DNA of 64,000 nucleotides from an uncultured Sutterella sp. (lineage in GTDB: Bacteria > Pseudomonadota > Gammaproteobacteria > Burkholderiales > Burkholderiaceae_F). A program made the translations under genes and the position numbers. Positions 1-8,614 of the stretch are shown here, one piece after another (the stretch's first letter is position 1; each line of letters opens with the position of its first letter). The DNA is taken from NCBI GenBank assembly GCA_900544255.1, contig UQUM01000008.1, positions 8,168 through 72,167 of the forward strand, in the 5' to 3' direction. A model generated the notes under the pieces. It saw only the letters and a program-made list of their open reading frames with translations. It did no database searches and was not told where the DNA came from.

Positions 1-484
1 GGATCGCTTCCACGAAGGGGAGCGATTCAATGTCGCCCACCGTACCGCCGATTTCCACCACGGCCACGTCGCATTCGCCGCCGCAGGAATTTCTTGCACC
101 GCGAAGGATGAATTCCTGAATTTCGTTCGTGATGTGCGGGATCACCTGCACGGTCTTACCGAGGTATTCGCCACGGCGTTCCTTTTCGAGAACACTCTTA
201 TAGATCTGGCCGGTGGTGAAGTTGTTGAAGCGATGCATCTTCGAAGAGATGAAGCGCTCGTAGTGACCCAAGTCAAGGTCGGTTTCGGCCCCGTCTTCCG
301 TTACGAACACTTCGCCGTGCTGGAAGGGACTCATCGTACCCGGATCCACGTTGATGTAGGGATCGAGCTTGATCATCGTCACCTTGAGCCCGCGGGATTC
401 AAGAAGGGCCGCCAAAGAAGCGGCGGCGATGCCCTTACCCAAACTGGAGACAACGCCGCCGGTTACGAATACGTACTTAGTCAT
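1..484 (-). CDS. pyrG: CTP synthase, N-terminal part (runs off window)
   Basis: CTP synthase makes CTP from UTP, ATP and glutamine in the cytosol. About 161 N-terminal codons are visible and the gene continues past the left edge. Reading from the ATG at 484, the protein begins MTKYVFVTGGVVSSLGKG, which carries the characteristic PyrG P-loop-like segment at residues 9-18. It continues with the family blocks KLDPYINVDPGTM, EVFVTEDGAETDLDLGHYERF and VVEIGGTVGDIESLPF. These belong to the synthetase domain; the glutamine amidotransferase domain would lie off the window. No competing reading exists on this strand. The gene is divergent from the EamA exporter, and a good sigma70 promoter lies about 100 bases upstream. 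Confidence 0.97.
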   Translation of the reverse strand, partial: MTKYVFVTGGVVSSLGKGIAAASLAALLESRGLKVTMIKLDPYINVDPGTMSPFQHGEVFVTEDGAETDLDLGHYERFISSKMHRFNNFTTGQIYKSVLEKERRGEYLGKTVQVIPHITNEIQEFILRGARNSCGGECDVAVVEIGGTVGDIESLPFVEAI

Positions 485-587
485 GTTTAACACTCGCCAG
501 AAGATGTGCTGAGTCGCTGAGGATTCCCAATCCGACCGAGGGCGAATGTCCCGCCGCACCGATCGACCGATTCAAACTAAGTCGTTT

Positions 588-616
588 ATTTTAGCCTGTC
601 GCAAGCGCATTTCCAA
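588..616 (-). promoter_or_regulatory. predicted sigma70 promoter for pyrG
   Basis: On the minus strand, TTGGAA (616-611) and TAAAAT (593-588) are separated by exactly 17 bases and lie about 100 bases before the pyrG ATG. This is a sequence match only; no transcript evidence is available. Confidence 0.5.
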
Positions 617-699
617 ACTCTCGGACGCACTTTTTCACCATTTTCGGCTTTCGCCCTATGATTACGTGGTTGCGTTTCCTACAACTTTCCTGAGAACCC

Positions 700-1629
700 A
701 TGCAAAACGCCTTTCTCGCCTTGCATCTTTCGATCCTTTTGGCCGGTTGGACCGGCGTCTTCGGGAAACTTATCGCGCTTTCAGCCTATATGGTCGTTTT
801 TTGGCGCGTCGTAATCGGGGGATCCGTTCTTTTGGCGATCGTCGTGATGACGAAGAAATTGGAAGTGGTTTCGCGTCACGACAAATTGGCCTATTTGGCG
901 CTCGGGGCCTTTCTCGCCTTTCAATGGATGGCGTTTTACGCGGCCGTTAAGGCAAGCAACGTCAGCATCGGGGTACTCGCCTTCTCGACCATCGGCTTTT
1001 TCACCGCGATTTTTGAACCGCTCTTGAACCGCACTCGGATTTCCGCTAAAGAAATCGGTTTTTCGCTTTTAACGATCCTCGGCATCGCGCTCATCTTTCA
1101 CTTTGACTCGCGTTACCGGCTGGGGCTTTTTTACGGCACGCTGTCGGCGGCAATGGCGGCGCTCATCGCGATCTACATGAAGCGCTTCCAACGACGGAAC
1201 AATCCGCAGACAGTGCTACTCTGGCAGTTTGCGGGAGCCGGCAGCGCCCTCACGATCTGTCTCCCCGTTCTCTTTACGATCGTCCCTGACACGGCGTTTT
1301 TCCCCACGCTCTGGCCAGATGTCCCCTACCTCGTCATTTTTGCGACCGTCGTCACGCTCGGCATGTACCTCTTGCAGCTCATCGCCTTAAAGCGCATCTC
1401 GGCCTTCACGGTGAACCTCTCCTACAACCTCGAACCCGTATATTCCATTCTCATCGCCATGGTGCTTTTTGACGAGGCGCGCGAACTCAATGCGTCGTTC
1501 TGGGCGGGACTCGGGCTCATCGGGCTTTCCGTGCTGCTGCAGACGGTGTCGGTACTCAACGCGCACCGGTCAGCGAATCCCCGAGAGGTTTCACAGGCAA
1601 CCTCAAACAACCAGACTACAAAACAATGA
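700..1629 (+). CDS. EamA/DMT-family transporter
   Basis: A 309-residue, very hydrophobic protein with about ten predicted membrane helices and the two-fold repeat of the EamA (drug/metabolite transporter) family. Small basic loops such as MKRFQRRN occur between helices, and the short C-terminal tail is hydrophilic. Such proteins are inner-membrane exporters of metabolites or amino acids, but the substrate cannot be told from sequence. The ATG at 700 puts a membrane segment at the N-terminus as expected; the ribosome binding site is weak. It is divergent from pyrG and converges on the AAA-ATPase gene, with a shared hairpin between them. No operon partner is present. Confidence 0.85.
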   Translation: MQNAFLALHLSILLAGWTGVFGKLIALSAYMVVFWRVVIGGSVLLAIVVMTKKLEVVSRHDKLAYLALGAFLAFQWMAFYAAVKASNVSIGVLAFSTIGFFTAIFEPLLNRTRISAKEIGFSLLTILGIALIFHFDSRYRLGLFYGTLSAAMAALIAIYMKRFQRRNNPQTVLLWQFAGAGSALTICLPVLFTIVPDTAFFPTLWPDVPYLVIFATVVTLGMYLLQLIALKRISAFTVNLSYNLEPVYSILIAMVLFDEARELNASFWAGLGLIGLSVLLQTVSVLNAHRSANPREVSQATSNNQTTKQ

Positions 1630-1649
1630 GAGGCACCCGCAAGTGCCTC
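1630..1649. terminator. hairpin between convergent genes
   Basis: GAGGCAC (1630-1636) and GTGCCTC (1643-1649) form a 7-bp perfect stem with a 6-base loop directly after the EamA stop codon and 9 bases before the end of the convergent ATPase gene. The T-runs are poor on both sides, so termination may be weak. Confidence 0.45.
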
Positions 1650-1657
1650 TGAAGAAC

Positions 1658-3322
1658 TCAACCTATTTTGACAAAAGCTCGTTTTCCCTCGAAAGCCAAT
1701 CCAATACTGCAGATACGCTGAGGATCACATCCTCTGCTTACAAGCTCTTCGGAATAATTTTTGTCACGAATCTGTTTTAAGGCAGACTCCGCCGTCTGTT
1801 CAATTGTACCTTCAGCCCCAATCCGTCGTGATTTAAACTCAAGTACATAGCCGAAGTCTTCTCTTGGCTTAACAGGTTCCAGCATAACGTCATAACGTCC
1901 GATGCCGCTCTCACGATTGCTTCTTACAATATAACGCCCTTTGAGCGTAACCAAGAGTCCAAGAACAAATCCATGATAGAACCGTTCAGGATTCGTTGCA
2001 TCCGTGTCAAAGTAACTGAACACCGCCGACATCAATTCATTAAGCGATGCGGTCATCTCATCTGCATCCCTCGAAAAAAGGGCCTGCAAAAAATCCGAAT
2101 AACTTGTGTCGCCGTCGTCGAACCAATGTCTGATCAAAGATTGGAAAGCTTCTTTGACCTCTAAATTTGTCAACGCTAAATCATAAGTACCGTCGTTATA
2201 AGCCCCCGCTATCTTCAGATAGCCGCTTGAGGCAAGCAACGTCCAGAGGGCTTCGGAATTCTTATTTAGATCTTGGAAAACAATGTCTTCCAAAATATAC
2301 GTACGGACAAGTCCTCCATTCAATAGTTCTTCAAAACGACTCTTGACATCCTTTCCTGCCGCTTTGACTAAATTTCCCACTAAAAGGTTATTGCCCGTAT
2401 TAACCCAATACGGCTCTAGTTTTCGATTCTGTAAGAACTTTATGATGGACCATGGGTTATAAATATCATGAACCGATCCGAACGTGAAGCCGTCGTACCA
2501 AGCCTTGACCTCACATTTATTTTTTAATTCATACTCCGTCAGTGCCGACTCAACCTCCGCTTCAGTAAATCCGAAGCACGAAGCATACGCCTCACTTGTT
2601 ACCGTAATCACATCCGGAGTATTGAGATCAGAAAAAATGGACTCTTTGCCAATACGGGTAACACCGGTGATCAAACCCCTCTCAATATTTTTATTCGCTT
2701 TAAACGTGTAGTTCATGAAGGACTGCATGAACATTACCGCGTCACTCCAATACCCCGTGTTCCACGCGTGGATCATAGGAGCATCGTACTCGTCCAGCAA
2801 AATTATGGGTTTCTTGCCTGTGCACCGCCAAATAGCCCCCGATAAAACTCGTAGGCTGTTAGTAAGCGAAGAGGGAGAAAATTCTGTTGGTGATAGTTCT
2901 GCAATTGCCTTACGAACCGGACGACTCAGCCGTTCATTGTCGGCCAACCATCTCCAATCATCATATACAGGACTGATAATAGCAGCGATTTCATTCTGCA
3001 TTTCAGACCAATTTTTTCCTTTAACCCCAGAAAATGTCAAGGTGATTACTGGAAAAGTACCGGCCAATGCACGCAAGTCTGCGTCTTTCCAAACCTTTAG
3101 CCCCTCAAATAAAGTCTCCTGATTGTTCTGAGCTGATGAGAAAAAAGACCCGACAATATCCATCATCAGGGTTTTACCGAATCGTCGGGGACGTGTCACC
3201 AACGTGACTTCCGACATCCGCTTCCACCACTCACAGATAAAATCGGTCTTGTCTACAAAAAAGGCATTATTCCGGCGGAGTTTTTCAAAATTTTGCGTTC
3301 CAAGTATGATGGGTCTTGCCAT
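1658..3322 (-). CDS. AAA-ATPase with C-terminal PD-(D/E)XK nuclease-like domain
   Basis: A 554-residue member of the family with an N-terminal AAA-ATPase-like domain (PF09820 type) and a C-terminal PD-(D/E)XK nuclease-like domain (PF08011 type), abundant in gut bacteria and of unproven function. Near the N-terminus are FFVDKTDFI and the Walker A variant RPRRFGKT (about residues 44-51); Walker B is ILLDEYD (about 174-180). The C-terminus has GRYDVMLEP followed by YVLEFKSR, matching the D...ExK nuclease core. The ORF opens at 3328, but GGAGGAGGT ends one base before that ATG, whereas the next ATG at 3322 has proper spacing, so 3322 is preferred. Composition is clearly AT-richer than the flanking genes, which suggests horizontal acquisition. 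Nuclease activity is inferred. Confidence 0.85.
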   Translation of the reverse strand: MARPIILGTQNFEKLRRNNAFFVDKTDFICEWWKRMSEVTLVTRPRRFGKTLMMDIVGSFFSSAQNNQETLFEGLKVWKDADLRALAGTFPVITLTFSGVKGKNWSEMQNEIAAIISPVYDDWRWLADNERLSRPVRKAIAELSPTEFSPSSLTNSLRVLSGAIWRCTGKKPIILLDEYDAPMIHAWNTGYWSDAVMFMQSFMNYTFKANKNIERGLITGVTRIGKESIFSDLNTPDVITVTSEAYASCFGFTEAEVESALTEYELKNKCEVKAWYDGFTFGSVHDIYNPWSIIKFLQNRKLEPYWVNTGNNLLVGNLVKAAGKDVKSRFEELLNGGLVRTYILEDIVFQDLNKNSEALWTLLASSGYLKIAGAYNDGTYDLALTNLEVKEAFQSLIRHWFDDGDTSYSDFLQALFSRDADEMTASLNELMSAVFSYFDTDATNPERFYHGFVLGLLVTLKGRYIVRSNRESGIGRYDVMLEPVKPREDFGYVLEFKSRRIGAEGTIEQTAESALKQIRDKNYSEELVSRGCDPQRICSIGLAFEGKRAFVKIG

Positions 3323-3388
3323 CGTCATACCTCCTCCGTCATAACTCTCAAATATTGACTTCCTGCCGATTGTAAACGACGCAGCCGA

Positions 3389-4216
3389 CTACAGCGCCAA
3401 CATCAGCAGTGCCGCCGCCGGAAACACCGCCTGCGCCGAATCGAAGCGATCGTAAAAACCGCCGTGCCCCGGCAGGAGGTTGCTCGAATCCTTCACCCCT
3501 GCCTGGCGCTTCTGTGCGGACTCAAAAAGGTCGCCTGCAATCGACATGGCAACGAGAAGCAACACCGCGGCAAAACCAACAACGTAACCCATTCGTTCAA
3601 AAACGAGGCTCGTGAAAATCAGGTCGCGCGGCAGCCATTCAAACGCCGCTGCGGCAAAAAGAAACACAAAGACCACCGCGCCGACCGCACCCGCCCAGGT
3701 TTTACCCGGACTCACCGCGGGGGCCATCTTGGTTTTCCCGAACGCCCGGCCGCAGAAATACGCACTGATGTCCGCAAGCCACACTACGGCAAAAACGGAC
3801 AACATGAAAACAAGGCCGCGGCTCATCGTCACCATAAACCCAAGCCACGTCGTAATCGGAAACACCCACGCGAGAACCCCTGACAGCATCCGATTCATGC
3901 GGAACCCCGTATTGCGTGCGGCGAAAAGAAGTCCCGTCAAGACGACCCAAGCCGCGGTCACGGCGGCCATGATCCCGAACAATACGTCCGCCGGGGGCAA
4001 CAACCCCTCAAACGTCGCGAAACCCGCGGCCAACGTCGTTGCCGCAGCTGCACCGATCGCCGCACTTTTCGGGGCGCCCAGCATTTTGAGCCACTCACCC
4101 AACGCCGCCATAAATGCCGCTGCCATCAGCGTTTCAAACAAGGGGAGCGACACGAACCACGCCCCCGCAAAGACGGCGAGCAACACCGCCGCCGTGATAA
4201 CTCGAGTTTTAAGCAT
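3389..4216 (-). CDS. cdsA: phosphatidate cytidylyltransferase
   Basis: CdsA condenses CTP with phosphatidic acid to CDP-diacylglycerol at the inner membrane, the branch point of phospholipid synthesis. The 275-residue protein has about seven hydrophobic helices, with DISAYFCGRAFGKTK around 149-163 and the family signature at 233-253 (SAQKR, then KDSS, then LLPGHGG). Length is normal for the family. An AAGGGAC ribosome binding site precedes the ATG at 4216. It starts 11 bases after the uppS stop codon, the usual order in proteobacteria. In related genomes dxr, rseP and bamA usually follow; here the next gene is the AT-rich AAA-ATPase. Confidence 0.96.
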   Translation of the reverse strand: MLKTRVITAAVLLAVFAGAWFVSLPLFETLMAAAFMAALGEWLKMLGAPKSAAIGAAAATTLAAGFATFEGLLPPADVLFGIMAAVTAAWVVLTGLLFAARNTGFRMNRMLSGVLAWVFPITTWLGFMVTMSRGLVFMLSVFAVVWLADISAYFCGRAFGKTKMAPAVSPGKTWAGAVGAVVFVFLFAAAAFEWLPRDLIFTSLVFERMGYVVGFAAVLLLVAMSIAGDLFESAQKRQAGVKDSSNLLPGHGGFYDRFDSAQAVFPAAALLMLAL

Positions 4217-4227
4217 GGTTTTGTCCC

Positions 4228-4935
4228 TTAACCGCCGTTTTTCACCTGATCCCCCGTCTTGCCGAAGCGTCGTTCACGTCCTCCGAACCAAGCGACGGCT
4301 TCTTCCAAATCCTTCGCATCAAAGTCCGGCCACAGTACTTCCGTAAACCACAGTTCCGCGTAGGCCGCCTGCCAGAGAATGAAATTGGAGATGCGCTGCT
4401 CTCCCCCGGTGCGGATCATCAAGTCCACGGGGCCCGCCCACGAAAGGTTCAAAGCATCGTTGATCGTCTCCGTCGTCACGGGTTTCCCCGCGGCAATAAG
4501 GCGGTTAACGGCATCCGTAATATCCCAGCGGCCGCCGTAGTTGGCGCAGATATTGAGCGTCATCGCGCTGCAGTGCGCGGTCGCCGCTTCCGTTTCCCGA
4601 ATGGTTCTCTGAAGCTCTTCGGGGAAAGCCGTCACGTCCCCCACGACATGCAGCCGAATATCGGTTTCAAGCAGCAGCTTTGCCTGCTCACGCAGTCCCA
4701 TCACAAAAAACTTCATGAGAGCGTTCACCTCGTCGGCGGGACGCTTCCAGTTTTCGCTCGAAAAGGCAAAAACGGTGAGATGCTTCACGCCCATGCGTCG
4801 CGCCGCTTCGGTAAGACGCCGCAAAGCCTGCATTCCGCGCCGGTGGCCTTCGATGCGGGGCATAAAACGGGCTTTCGCCCATCGACCGTTGCCGTCCATA
4901 ATGACGGCGACGTGCTGAGGAATTGACTGAGGCAT
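4228..4935 (-). CDS. uppS: undecaprenyl diphosphate synthase
   Basis: UppS is the cis-prenyltransferase that extends farnesyl diphosphate to the C55 carrier lipid for peptidoglycan and other envelope polymers. The 235-residue protein has the P-loop MDGNGRWAK at residues 13-21, with the catalytic Asp at 14, then GHRRGMQALRR and FAFSSENWKRP. The C-terminal substrate block is DLMIRTGGEQRISNF...WFTEVLWPDF. Length and order match typical UppS. It is followed by cdsA, and frr is upstream with an intrinsic terminator between, so uppS-cdsA may also have its own promoter. Confidence 0.97.
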   Translation of the reverse strand: MPQSIPQHVAVIMDGNGRWAKARFMPRIEGHRRGMQALRRLTEAARRMGVKHLTVFAFSSENWKRPADEVNALMKFFVMGLREQAKLLLETDIRLHVVGDVTAFPEELQRTIRETEAATAHCSAMTLNICANYGGRWDITDAVNRLIAAGKPVTTETINDALNLSWAGPVDLMIRTGGEQRISNFILWQAAYAELWFTEVLWPDFDAKDLEEAVAWFGGRERRFGKTGDQVKNGG

Positions 4936-4958
4936 AGCTCTCGAAAAATCGTCCTTAG

Positions 4959-5001
4959 AAAAAAAGCTCCGCCAGAAAGCGATGCAGCCTACGGCGGAGC
5001 T
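4959..5001 (-). terminator. intrinsic terminator after frr
   Basis: On the minus strand AGCTCCGCC (5001-4993) and GGCGGAGCT (4973-4965) make a 9-bp perfect stem, followed immediately by a run of T (A on the plus strand at 4959-4965). A classic Rho-independent terminator between frr and uppS. Confidence 0.85.
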
Positions 5002-5024
5002 CTTTTGAAGAAGATGGGAACGGA

Positions 5025-5588
5025 CTAGACCGTCATCACTTCCTTTTCCTTGTCGGCGACGGCCGCGTCCACCAACTTGATGTACTTGTCGGTCAAGGTC
5101 TGAATGTCCTTTTCCGCGGCGCGGCTTTCGTCTTCGCTCACTTCCTTGGCTTTTTCAAGCTTCTTGACCAGTTCGTTGGCATCACGGCGCAGGTTGCGGA
5201 TCGCGACCTTGGCGTCTTCGCCTTCGGCGCGCACGACCTTCGTGATTTCACGACGGCGTTCTTCGGTCAAAGGAGGCAGCGGCACGCGGATCAAATCGCC
5301 GCTCGTCGCGGGGTTCAAACCGAGGTCGCTCGTCAAAATCGCCTTTTCAATGATGGGGATCATCTTCCGATCCCAAGGCTGCACGGTGAGCGTGCGGGCA
5401 TCGGCAACGCCGAGGTTGGCCACCTGAGACAGGGGCGTCATCGAACCGTAGTATTCGACGGAAATGTGTTCCAAAAGGCCCACGGACGCGCGGCCCGTGC
5501 GCAGCTTCACGAATTCTTCCTTCAGGGACTCGACCGAACGGGTCATCTTGTGTTCGGCGGTCTGGCGGATTTCAGCAATAGTGGTCAT
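5025..5588 (-). CDS. frr: ribosome recycling factor
   Basis: RRF splits post-termination ribosomes together with EF-G and IF3 in the cytosol. The 187-residue protein is close to the usual 185 and covers the family from MTRSVESLKEEFVKLRTGRASVGLLE at the N-terminus to the helical C-terminus with KYIKLVDAAVADKEKEVMTV. The central blocks TLTVQPWDRKMIPIIEKAI, GLNPATSGDLIRVPLPPLTEERR and ISVEYYGS are diagnostic. It lies between pyrH and uppS in the standard order, 54 bases downstream of pyrH, and is closed by a strong terminator. Confidence 0.97.
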   Translation of the reverse strand: MTTIAEIRQTAEHKMTRSVESLKEEFVKLRTGRASVGLLEHISVEYYGSMTPLSQVANLGVADARTLTVQPWDRKMIPIIEKAILTSDLGLNPATSGDLIRVPLPPLTEERRREITKVVRAEGEDAKVAIRNLRRDANELVKKLEKAKEVSEDESRAAEKDIQTLTDKYIKLVDAAVADKEKEVMTV

Positions 5589-5642
5589 GATGGCCTGACT
5601 GATTAAATAAGTAAATGGATCGCCCCTCGGGCAATCGGTTGA

Positions 5643-6371
5643 TTATAAATGAACGAGCGTACCTTCGTCTTCACCCATCACCACGCGTGCCATGGCGCCC
5701 TTTTTGAGGATGGAGAAAACCTTAATGGGGAGCTTCTGATCGCGGCAGAGCGCAAAGGCCGTGGCGTCCAACACCTTCAGATCGCGCTGCATCGCTTCGT
5801 TGAACGTGATGTCGTGGTAAAGGGTCGCGTTCGGATTCTTCTTGGGGTCTTCGGAATAAATCCCGTCAACCTTCGTTGCCTTCAGAACGATTTCAGCACC
5901 GATTTCCGCACCGCGCAGCGCTGCCGTGGTATCCGTCGTAAAGAAGGGGTTCCCGGTGCCTGCGCCGAAAATCACGACGCGGCCCTTTTCAAGGTGCCGC
6001 AGAGCACGACCGCGGATGTACCGTTCCGCGACCTGTTCGATCGTCAGCGCACTCTGCACGCGGGCTTCGACGCCGGCGTTGCGCAACGCATCCTGAAGCG
6101 CCATGGCATTCATAACGGTAGCGAGCATCCCCATGTAGTCGCCCGTGGCGCGGTCCATGCCGGTCGCACCCAAGGCAACGCCGCGGAAGATGTTACCCCC
6201 GCCGACGACGATCCCCACCTGAACCCCGAGTTCGAGCACTTCCTTAATGTCTTCCACAATGGAAGCGAGCGTCTGACGGTTGATGCCGAAGGCATCCTCC
6301 CCCATCAGCGATTCGCCGGAAAGCTTCAGAAGAATGCGTTTGTACTTGGGTTCACGCTTCGCGTCGGTCAT
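5643..6371 (-). CDS. pyrH: UMP kinase
   Basis: PyrH phosphorylates UMP to UDP in pyrimidine synthesis. The open frame extends to 6533, but the true start is the ATG at 6371: it has GAGGAG at the right distance, and the resulting 242-residue protein beginning MTDAKREPKYKRILLKLSGES matches the usual length of about 241. The extra upstream codons contain no family sequence. Visible motifs are LKLSGESLMG, VGIVVGGGNIFRG, GAGTGNPFFTTDTTAALR and ATKVDGIYSEDPKK, all typical of the amino-acid-kinase fold. It sits between tsf and frr, with a terminator in the tsf-pyrH gap, so it may use its own promoter in 6372-6530. Confidence 0.96.
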   Translation of the reverse strand: MTDAKREPKYKRILLKLSGESLMGEDAFGINRQTLASIVEDIKEVLELGVQVGIVVGGGNIFRGVALGATGMDRATGDYMGMLATVMNAMALQDALRNAGVEARVQSALTIEQVAERYIRGRALRHLEKGRVVIFGAGTGNPFFTTDTTAALRGAEIGAEIVLKATKVDGIYSEDPKKNPNATLYHDITFNEAMQRDLKVLDATAFALCRDQKLPIKVFSILKKGAMARVVMGEDEGTLVHL

Positions 6372-6533
6372 AGCCGTCTGCTCCTCATCGTTCATATCGG
6401 GTACACAACAGGGCGCCCCCGCGGATAACGGGCGCGCCCTAGAAAAAAGTCGGACGGATGATAACGCGAAAAGCTGCGGTTCGGGCCGACTTGAAACCCG
6501 AATTTTCCCGAATGATGTTTCGTTCGGTTTCAC

Positions 6534-6622
6534 CCAACAAAAAACGCGCCGCCGTCACCTTCCCTTTCCGGAAAAATGACGCCGACGCGCTTCTCACGTC
6601 ACGCCGACGAGCGGCGTGACGT
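6534..6622 (-). terminator. double hairpin with T-run after tsf
   Basis: Directly after the tsf stop, an 11-bp perfect stem (6596-6606 with 6612-6622, ACGTCACGCCG and its complement) is followed by a second GC-rich stem with one mismatch (about 6541-6555 with 6576-6590), ending in TTTTTTG on the minus strand. The second hairpin is the likely intrinsic terminator; the first may protect the 3' end. Confidence 0.7.
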
Positions 6623-6631
6623 CGTCAGCAA

Positions 6632-7522
6632 TTAAGCCTGACGGGCGGCAGCCGTTTGGGCAGCCACTTCGGCCGCAAAGTCGTCCACGCGCTTTTCGAT
6701 GCCTTCGCCCACCACGTAGAGCACGAAGTCAGCAACAGAGGCGTTCTTCGACTTCAGAAGCTGAGCGATCGTCACCTTGTCGTCCTTAACGAACGGCTGG
6801 TTCAAGAGGGTCACTTCCTTCAGGAACTTCTGCACGGTACCGTCGGCGATGCGTTCGAGCATGGCTTCGGGCTTACCGGCTTCCTTCGCCTTTTCGATGG
6901 CGACGCGGCGTTCCGTGTCGATCAGAGCCTGATCGATGCCGTTCTTGTCGAGAGCCTTGGGCTTAGAAGCGGCAATGTGCATGGCGATATCGTGAGCCAA
7001 TTCGTCATCACCGCCCACCACGTCGACGAGCGCAGCGATCTTGCTGCCGCCGTGCACGTACTGGTGCAGAGCGCCCTTCGCTTCGAGGCGCTTGAAGCGA
7101 CGGAAGGTCATGTTTTCGCCGATCTTGCCGACGAGGTTCTTACGCACGGCTTCCAGAGTCTGGCCGTTCACTTCGAGAGCGGCGAGAGCGGCAACGTCGG
7201 CGGGGTTCTGTTCAGCGATAAGCTTGGCGGCATCGGTAGCCATCTGCTGGAATTCGGGGTTCTTCGCGACGAAGTCGGTTTCGGAGTTGACTTCGAGGAT
7301 CGCAGCAGTCTTCGCATCGGGAGCGATGTAAACGGCAACCACGCCTTCGGCGGTCACGCGGGCAGCAGCCTTGCTCGCCTTGTTGCCGAGCTTCACGCGC
7401 AGGATTTCTTCAGCCTTGGCGGCGTCGCCCTCCGCTTCCGTGAGCGCCTTCTTGCATTCCATCATCGGGGCGTCGGTCTTTTCACGAAGCGCCTTCACCA
7501 TCGCGGCAGTAATAACAGCCAT
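6632..7522 (-). CDS. tsf: elongation factor Ts
   Basis: EF-Ts is the nucleotide exchange factor for EF-Tu. The 296-residue protein begins MAVITAAMVKALREKTDAPMMECKKAL, which is the conserved N-terminal domain, and contains the TDFVAKNPEF block that contacts EF-Tu. The middle repeat MTFRRFKRLEAKG and the C-terminal LLNQPFVKDDKVTIAQLL are also typical. AAGGAG lies 8 bases before the ATG. It follows rpsB in the universal order, but a bidirectional terminator lies in the gap, which probably adjusts the S2/EF-Ts ratio. Confidence 0.98.
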   Translation of the reverse strand: MAVITAAMVKALREKTDAPMMECKKALTEAEGDAAKAEEILRVKLGNKASKAAARVTAEGVVAVYIAPDAKTAAILEVNSETDFVAKNPEFQQMATDAAKLIAEQNPADVAALAALEVNGQTLEAVRKNLVGKIGENMTFRRFKRLEAKGALHQYVHGGSKIAALVDVVGGDDELAHDIAMHIAASKPKALDKNGIDQALIDTERRVAIEKAKEAGKPEAMLERIADGTVQKFLKEVTLLNQPFVKDDKVTIAQLLKSKNASVADFVLYVVGEGIEKRVDDFAAEVAAQTAAARQA

Positions 7523-7585
7523 TCTTAGAACTCCTTATCGAGTCGGTCGGCCTCAGGCCGAACCTAGAGAAAATTGGATTGCGTT

Positions 7586-7643
7586 AAAAAAAAAGGCGCA
7601 TTCCGGGACTCGCCGGAAGCGGGTCTGAAGGTGCGCCTTTTTT
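7586..7643. terminator. bidirectional intrinsic terminator between rpsB and tsf
   Basis: GGCGCA (7595-7600) pairs with TGCGCC (7632-7637), with a CCGG-containing inner stem. Nine A precede it and six T follow it, so there is a T-run on either strand. On the minus strand it sits between rpsB and tsf and should stop part of the transcripts. Confidence 0.7.
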
Positions 7644-7668
7644 CAGAGAGTATGACTCTCAGGGAAAA

Positions 7669-8412
7669 TTAAGCGGCGGGCGTCGCTTCAACTTCCACGA
7701 ATTCTTCAGCGGGGGCTTCTTCAGCGCCCGTGGCACGGTCAGCCTTACCGGCCAACACGGCGTCGGCGATGCCGGCGGCGTAGATCTTGACGGCCTTCGA
7801 AGAGTCGTCGTTGCCCGGGATCACGTAGTCAACGCCTTCGGGGCTGCAGTTCGTATCCACGACGGCCACGACCGGGATACCCAGCTTGTTGGCTTCGCTG
7901 ATGGCGATCTTGTGGTAGCCGACGTCAACGATGAAGAGGGCGTCCGGGAGGCTCGTCATTTCCTTGATGCCGCCGATGGACTTGTTGAGCTTCTCGATTT
8001 CACGGGTGAAGTCGAGCGCTTCCTTCTTGCTCATCTTTTCGAGGCCGCCGTCGGCGATCGTCTGTTCCATGTCCTTCAGATGACGGATCGTCTGCTTCAC
8101 GGTCTTGAAGTTGGTGAGCGTGCCGCCCAACCAGCGCTGGTCAACCCAGCAGCAGCCGGCGCGCTGCGCTTCTTCGACGATGATTTCACGGCCGCCGCGC
8201 TTGCTGTCCACAAAGAGCACCTTGCCGCCGCGGGCCGCGAGTTCACGAATGAACTTCGTGGCTTCGTCGAACTTTTCAACCGTCTTTTCGAGGTTGATGA
8301 TATGAATCTTGTTGCGGGCACCGAAGATGTACTGAGCCATCTTAGGATTCCAGAAACGGGTCTGGTGGCCGAAGTGGCAACCCGCTTCGAGCATTTCACG
8401 CATGCTGGTCAT
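7669..8412 (-). CDS. rpsB: 30S ribosomal protein S2
   Basis: S2 is a primary small-subunit ribosomal protein. The 247-residue product starts MTSMREMLEAGCHFGHQTRFWNPKM, with the classic GCHFGHQ motif, and contains RGGKVLFVDSKRGGREI, RWLGGTLTNFKT and GIPVVAVVDTNCSPEGVDYVIPGNDD. The C-terminus is an acidic, alanine-rich tail. GGAG lies 8 bases before the ATG at 8412. It is the first gene of the rpsB-tsf unit, with a strong promoter about 170 bases upstream and a structured leader. Confidence 0.98.
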   Translation of the reverse strand: MTSMREMLEAGCHFGHQTRFWNPKMAQYIFGARNKIHIINLEKTVEKFDEATKFIRELAARGGKVLFVDSKRGGREIIVEEAQRAGCCWVDQRWLGGTLTNFKTVKQTIRHLKDMEQTIADGGLEKMSKKEALDFTREIEKLNKSIGGIKEMTSLPDALFIVDVGYHKIAISEANKLGIPVVAVVDTNCSPEGVDYVIPGNDDSSKAVKIYAAGIADAVLAGKADRATGAEEAPAEEFVEVEATPAA

Positions 8413-8585
8413 TTGAATTTCTCCAAGTATTTCAGTCTTACGTCGGACACGGGGTTTACTCGGGACTTCCGAGTCACCTGGATGTTGTCCGGCGCGCTAT
8501 TTACGAGTCCGCCGCCTACCAAAGCGGCGGTCCAAACTCTTTGTCTCCCGAAAGTTTTCTATTCCCCGGACGACAAAGACGCGGG
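8413..8585 (-). other. long 5' leader of rpsB
   Basis: About 170 bases separate the predicted promoter from the rpsB ATG. The leader has GC-rich inverted repeats, for example GACCGCCGC with GGCGGCGGA around 8507-8533 and a GACTCGG/CCGAGT stem near 8456-8476. Leaders of this kind often mediate S2 autoregulation; that role is inferred here. The rest of the 8413-8777 gap shows no gene. Confidence 0.4.
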
Positions 8586-8614
8586 ATTATATAGGATGAG
8601 CGGTTAATTTACAA
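8586..8614 (-). promoter_or_regulatory. sigma70 promoter of rpsB
   Basis: On the minus strand TTGTAA (8614-8609), 17 bases, TATAAT (8591-8586). The perfect -10 and ideal spacing fit a highly expressed ribosomal protein gene. Confidence 0.75.

Noticed and set aside
134..490. Plus-strand open frame over pyrG
   Set aside because: The minus strand encodes the conserved CTP synthase N-terminus; the plus frame is its shadow.
6656..7528. 290-codon plus-strand frame opposite tsf
   Set aside because: It lies wholly over the conserved EF-Ts gene and shows no family motif.
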